Source: Ophiostoma sp. CBS 140.51 (lineage: Eukaryota; Ascomycota; Sordariomycetes; Ophiostomatales; Ophiostomataceae). Taken from it: 29,307 bases of DNA. The stretch spans positions 1 through 29,307 of the forward strand of contig JANSLP010000382.1 in the NCBI GenBank assembly GCA_029298735.1, given 5' to 3'. The position numbers and the translations under genes were made by a program. The notes below the pieces were generated by a model, which was given only the letters and a program-made list of their open reading frames with translations, was not told the DNA's origin and did not search any database. Positions 27,432 through 29,307 of the stretch are shown here, piece after piece (within the stretch, counting starts at the first letter, position 1; the number at the start of each line of letters is the position of its first letter).

Positions 27432-28249
27432 TCACATGGCCATCTCGGCCTGCAGCTTGCGCAGCTCCGCCTCCTCGTCGTCTTCCTCCTCCACTGGTGC
27501 GGATTTGACTATGTCGTTAGCGAGCAATTCATCTTGAATACTAGAAGGGGGGTACGTACGCTCCCCGTTGGCGGCCGCTGGCAGGCGGTGCACGGCATCT
27601 GACACAGGCACGCTCGTGTCCAGCATCTTCTCGTCGAGCTGCTCCTGCTGCAGCTTGTCCAGCTCCTCCTCCAAATCGGCATCGTCGACGGCCTCGCCAA
27701 TCTGGTTGCTCGTAATCGCATTGACAATCTCCTCGCTGAGCTGGTTCTGTTCCTGGATGCGCTCCATGGTCTCGTCGACTTTTTCCGGTGTGAGTCCGCC
27801 GTGGATCTGCTTCATGGCGGTGGCGGCGCGCTCCATGGCGGCCAGGGTCTCGCGGTTGATGTTGGCCGACTCAATGGCATTGACCTGTTGTTCCAGTGTG
27901 CCAATCTGTGCCTGGGTCTGTTCGAGGCTGTGCTCGTGGGCCTTTTTGCGCCGGAGAGCGGCTTTGGCGGCTACCCGTGTGCAACGAGGTTAGTCAACGT
28001 CCACGCATATCAAAATATTGTCGAGTGTTCATCAGTGGTGGATGTCTGCCTGTTACGCATCTTACCGTTTTTGTTAGTCGCCACATTCTTCCGTGCCAGG
28101 GCGTCTTGCTGGTCAATCTGTGTCTGGAGATGTTGCTCGCGCTTCTGGAGCATCTCGAGCTGGGACCGCAGACCCAGGATGGCATTCTTGGGCGTGTCCT
28201 TCTTTTTCTGCGCGGCGGCGCCGCCGAACCAGCCCCAGACGTTGGACAT
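27432..28249 (-). CDS. snf7: Snf7/Vps32 ESCRT-III subunit (CHMP4 family)
   Basis: This is complement(join(27432..27508, 27560..27970, 28066..28249)), 223 residues, normal for the family. Snf7 is the main polymer-forming subunit of ESCRT-III at endosomal and other membranes; it drives inward vesicle budding and is disassembled by Vps4. Visible: the N-terminal membrane-inserting stretch MSNVWGWFGG; the basic helical core with KAALRRKKAHE (just after exon junction 1); AMKQIHGGLTPEKVDETM; an acidic C-terminal half with EELDKLQQEQLDEKML and VHRLPAAANGEL; and the final helix EAELRKLQAEMAM, the MIM1-type Vps4-binding motif. The start has a good context (ACCATG). Exon junctions give clean family-like sequence (NKNAAKAAL and NGELKSAP). 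Confidence 0.95.
27509..27559 (-). other. Snf7 intron 2 (51 nt, stop-free)
   Basis: The minus strand reads GTACGT at the donor, GCTAAC near the end, and CATAG at the acceptor. Removal joins NGE to LKSAP, as in family members. Its 51 nt are a multiple of three without a stop, so a retained form would carry 17 extra residues (RTYPPSSIQDELLANDI and a neighbour change) ahead of the MIM1 helix. Confidence 0.85.
27971..28065 (-). other. Snf7 intron 1 (95 nt)
   Basis: The minus strand has donor GTAAGA, branch point GACTAAC and acceptor GGGTAG. It is not a multiple of three, and removal restores the conserved NKNAAKAALRR. It interrupts the first helical region. Confidence 0.93.
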
Positions 28250-29307
28250 GGTGATGTGGGAGGGGAAAAGGGTGGGTGGGGAGAAGAGTTATCGGCGCGC
28301 AACAATATCACGCAAGGCGTCGTCGAGATAAGGGAAACGAGGAAACGACGACGACGTCGATGATCGCCGGCCGTCAGTTTGCGTCACTGGGATTTTCCCC
28401 CGTTCCGAAATAGAACCGATGGAGGGTGAGGTGCGCGCGCGAAAGAGAGGGTGCGGGATCGGTGACAGATCAAAGATCAGAGGAAATCAGAGATCACGAT
28501 GACGACAGAACAAGAAAGTCGTTCGGGAGGGGCGAATATCGCCGTCGCAGGTGTCGAGGGTGGGGGGGAGGAGTCGTAGAGTTTAGGAGAAAGAAAAGAT
28601 GTCGTCGGGTTGTCGCAGAAGGGTGTCGAGGTGACGTTGAGATAAGAGGTCGTCGGTTGTGGTTGAGGAAGGGAGGAAGAAAAGACGATAGATGGAGCCT
28701 TGGGCCGGGAAATGGAGGAGAGAAGGAGAAGGAGGGGGACCAACCGCCCAATGATAATGATGATGCAAGTCCTAAAATGAACCCAAAAGACGTAGCCAGT
28801 AGGCTCCGGTCACTATGGCATTCTTCTAGCCAGGCCGCCGCCCAGAACAAAGCCTGTGGCCAGGCTGCCACTTTGGTGGACTAGCGCCAGTTCCGCCACC
28901 TGACACGGCCGAGCCACCTGCCATGTGCCGCGCAAAAAGGCGAAAAACTAAGAACCAAAAGAGAGGGCCAACCCCGCCATCTAAAGATTACAGACAGGCT
29001 TTCTGTGTGCACGTGACCCTTTTGGTGACGGATATCAACGACAATGATGCGGAATCCAAACAATACAGTGCACGCTAGCGTGTGCCTCACTGAGACCGCA
29101 ACAATCAACAACACAAGGAAGAGTTGATATCAACTAGGTGATGAGAGAAACTCATATTTTGTTCTATTAGTCAAAGACTTTTATTATTTGGGGGGGTTGG
29201 GGGTTTCTTCCATTTCCCCCGCACAGGTTGGCCGAACTCAGTGGCAATCTAGACAACGGCCCTCATCTCCCGTGCTAGCTGCATCCTATGTCTAGTTTGA
29301 GATGGTG
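28250..29307. other. Upstream region of Snf7; no gene seen
   Basis: This stretch holds the promoter and leader of the Snf7 gene. From 28420 to 28740 the plus strand is rich in GA and G runs, so the leader strand is CT-rich; a CCAAT lies on the plus strand at 28748-28752. Further right it turns AT-rich, with a 14-bp palindrome (29122-29135) and a G-rich run (29190-29206). A plus-strand frame at 28426-28884 has the Arg/Gly-rich make-up of simple purine sequence and is not called. Confidence 0.5.
29122..29135. promoter_or_regulatory. 14-bp perfect palindrome, with a half-site copy 91 bp away
   Basis: AGTTGATATCAACT is self-complementary. The nine bases GATATCAAC recur at 29031-29039. This spacing could be a regulatory site pair about 0.8 kb upstream of Snf7 or belong to a gene beyond the right edge. 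Confidence 0.3.

Noticed and set aside
1..29307. tRNA, rRNA, transposon ends, CRISPR arrays
   Set aside because: By-eye scan found no B-box-type tRNA element in context, no rRNA, no long terminal or inverted repeats with target duplications, and no spaced direct repeats outside coding repeats. A tRNA scan and a repeat search would be decisive.

Overview
The window looks like nuclear DNA of a filamentous ascomycete, probably a Sordariomycete-type Pezizomycotina genome. The reasons are short spliceosomal introns (50 to 95 nt) with GT donors and CTAAC branch points, CT-rich gene leaders, a GC-rich coding bias, and a mix of long single-exon genes. The species cannot be fixed from the sequence alone. 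I see no tRNA, rRNA, transposon, CRISPR array or telomere repeat.

Layout, left to right. (1) Minus strand, 292-4494: an ERCC6L2-like SNF2-family ATPase, a DNA-repair type translocase with an unusually rich set of SUMO-related motifs. (2) A 632-bp divergent promoter, 4495-5126. It holds a 16-bp perfect palindrome centred on an MluI cell-cycle box close to the repair gene, and a CCAAT/TATA pair facing the next gene. (3) Plus strand, 5127-7186, one intron: an AidB-type acyl-CoA dehydrogenase ending in Ala-Lys-Leu, a peroxisomal targeting signal. (4) A short convergent 3' region, 7187-7504. (5) Minus strand, 7505-21115: a giant, almost intron-free gene for a roughly 4,500-residue Glu/Ala/Pro/Val-rich, mostly disordered protein. 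It has a basic Arg/Ser-rich C-terminus and seven Ala-rich hydrophobic segments placed along its length. (6) 21116-27431: about 6.3 kb without a convincing gene, pyrimidine-rich on the strand of the giant gene, probably its long promoter/leader plus the 3' flank of the next gene. (7) Minus strand, 27432-28249, three exons: Snf7/Vps32, the main ESCRT-III polymer subunit. (8) 28250-29307: the upstream flank of Snf7, with no gene seen.

The genes do not form an evident pathway or cluster. Three are housekeeping functions (DNA repair, peroxisomal fatty-acid or acyl-CoA metabolism, ESCRT-III membrane remodelling). The fourth, the giant repeat protein, is the part I cannot assign to a known family and is the main candidate for something undescribed. 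Its segmented design (acidic repeat spacers, Ala-rich hydrophobic segments, a PP1-docking-like motif, a basic tail) suggests a scaffold or tether, but that is inference.

Two of the four introns (57 nt in the giant gene, 51 nt in Snf7) are multiples of three and contain no stop, so retention would still give a full-length product.
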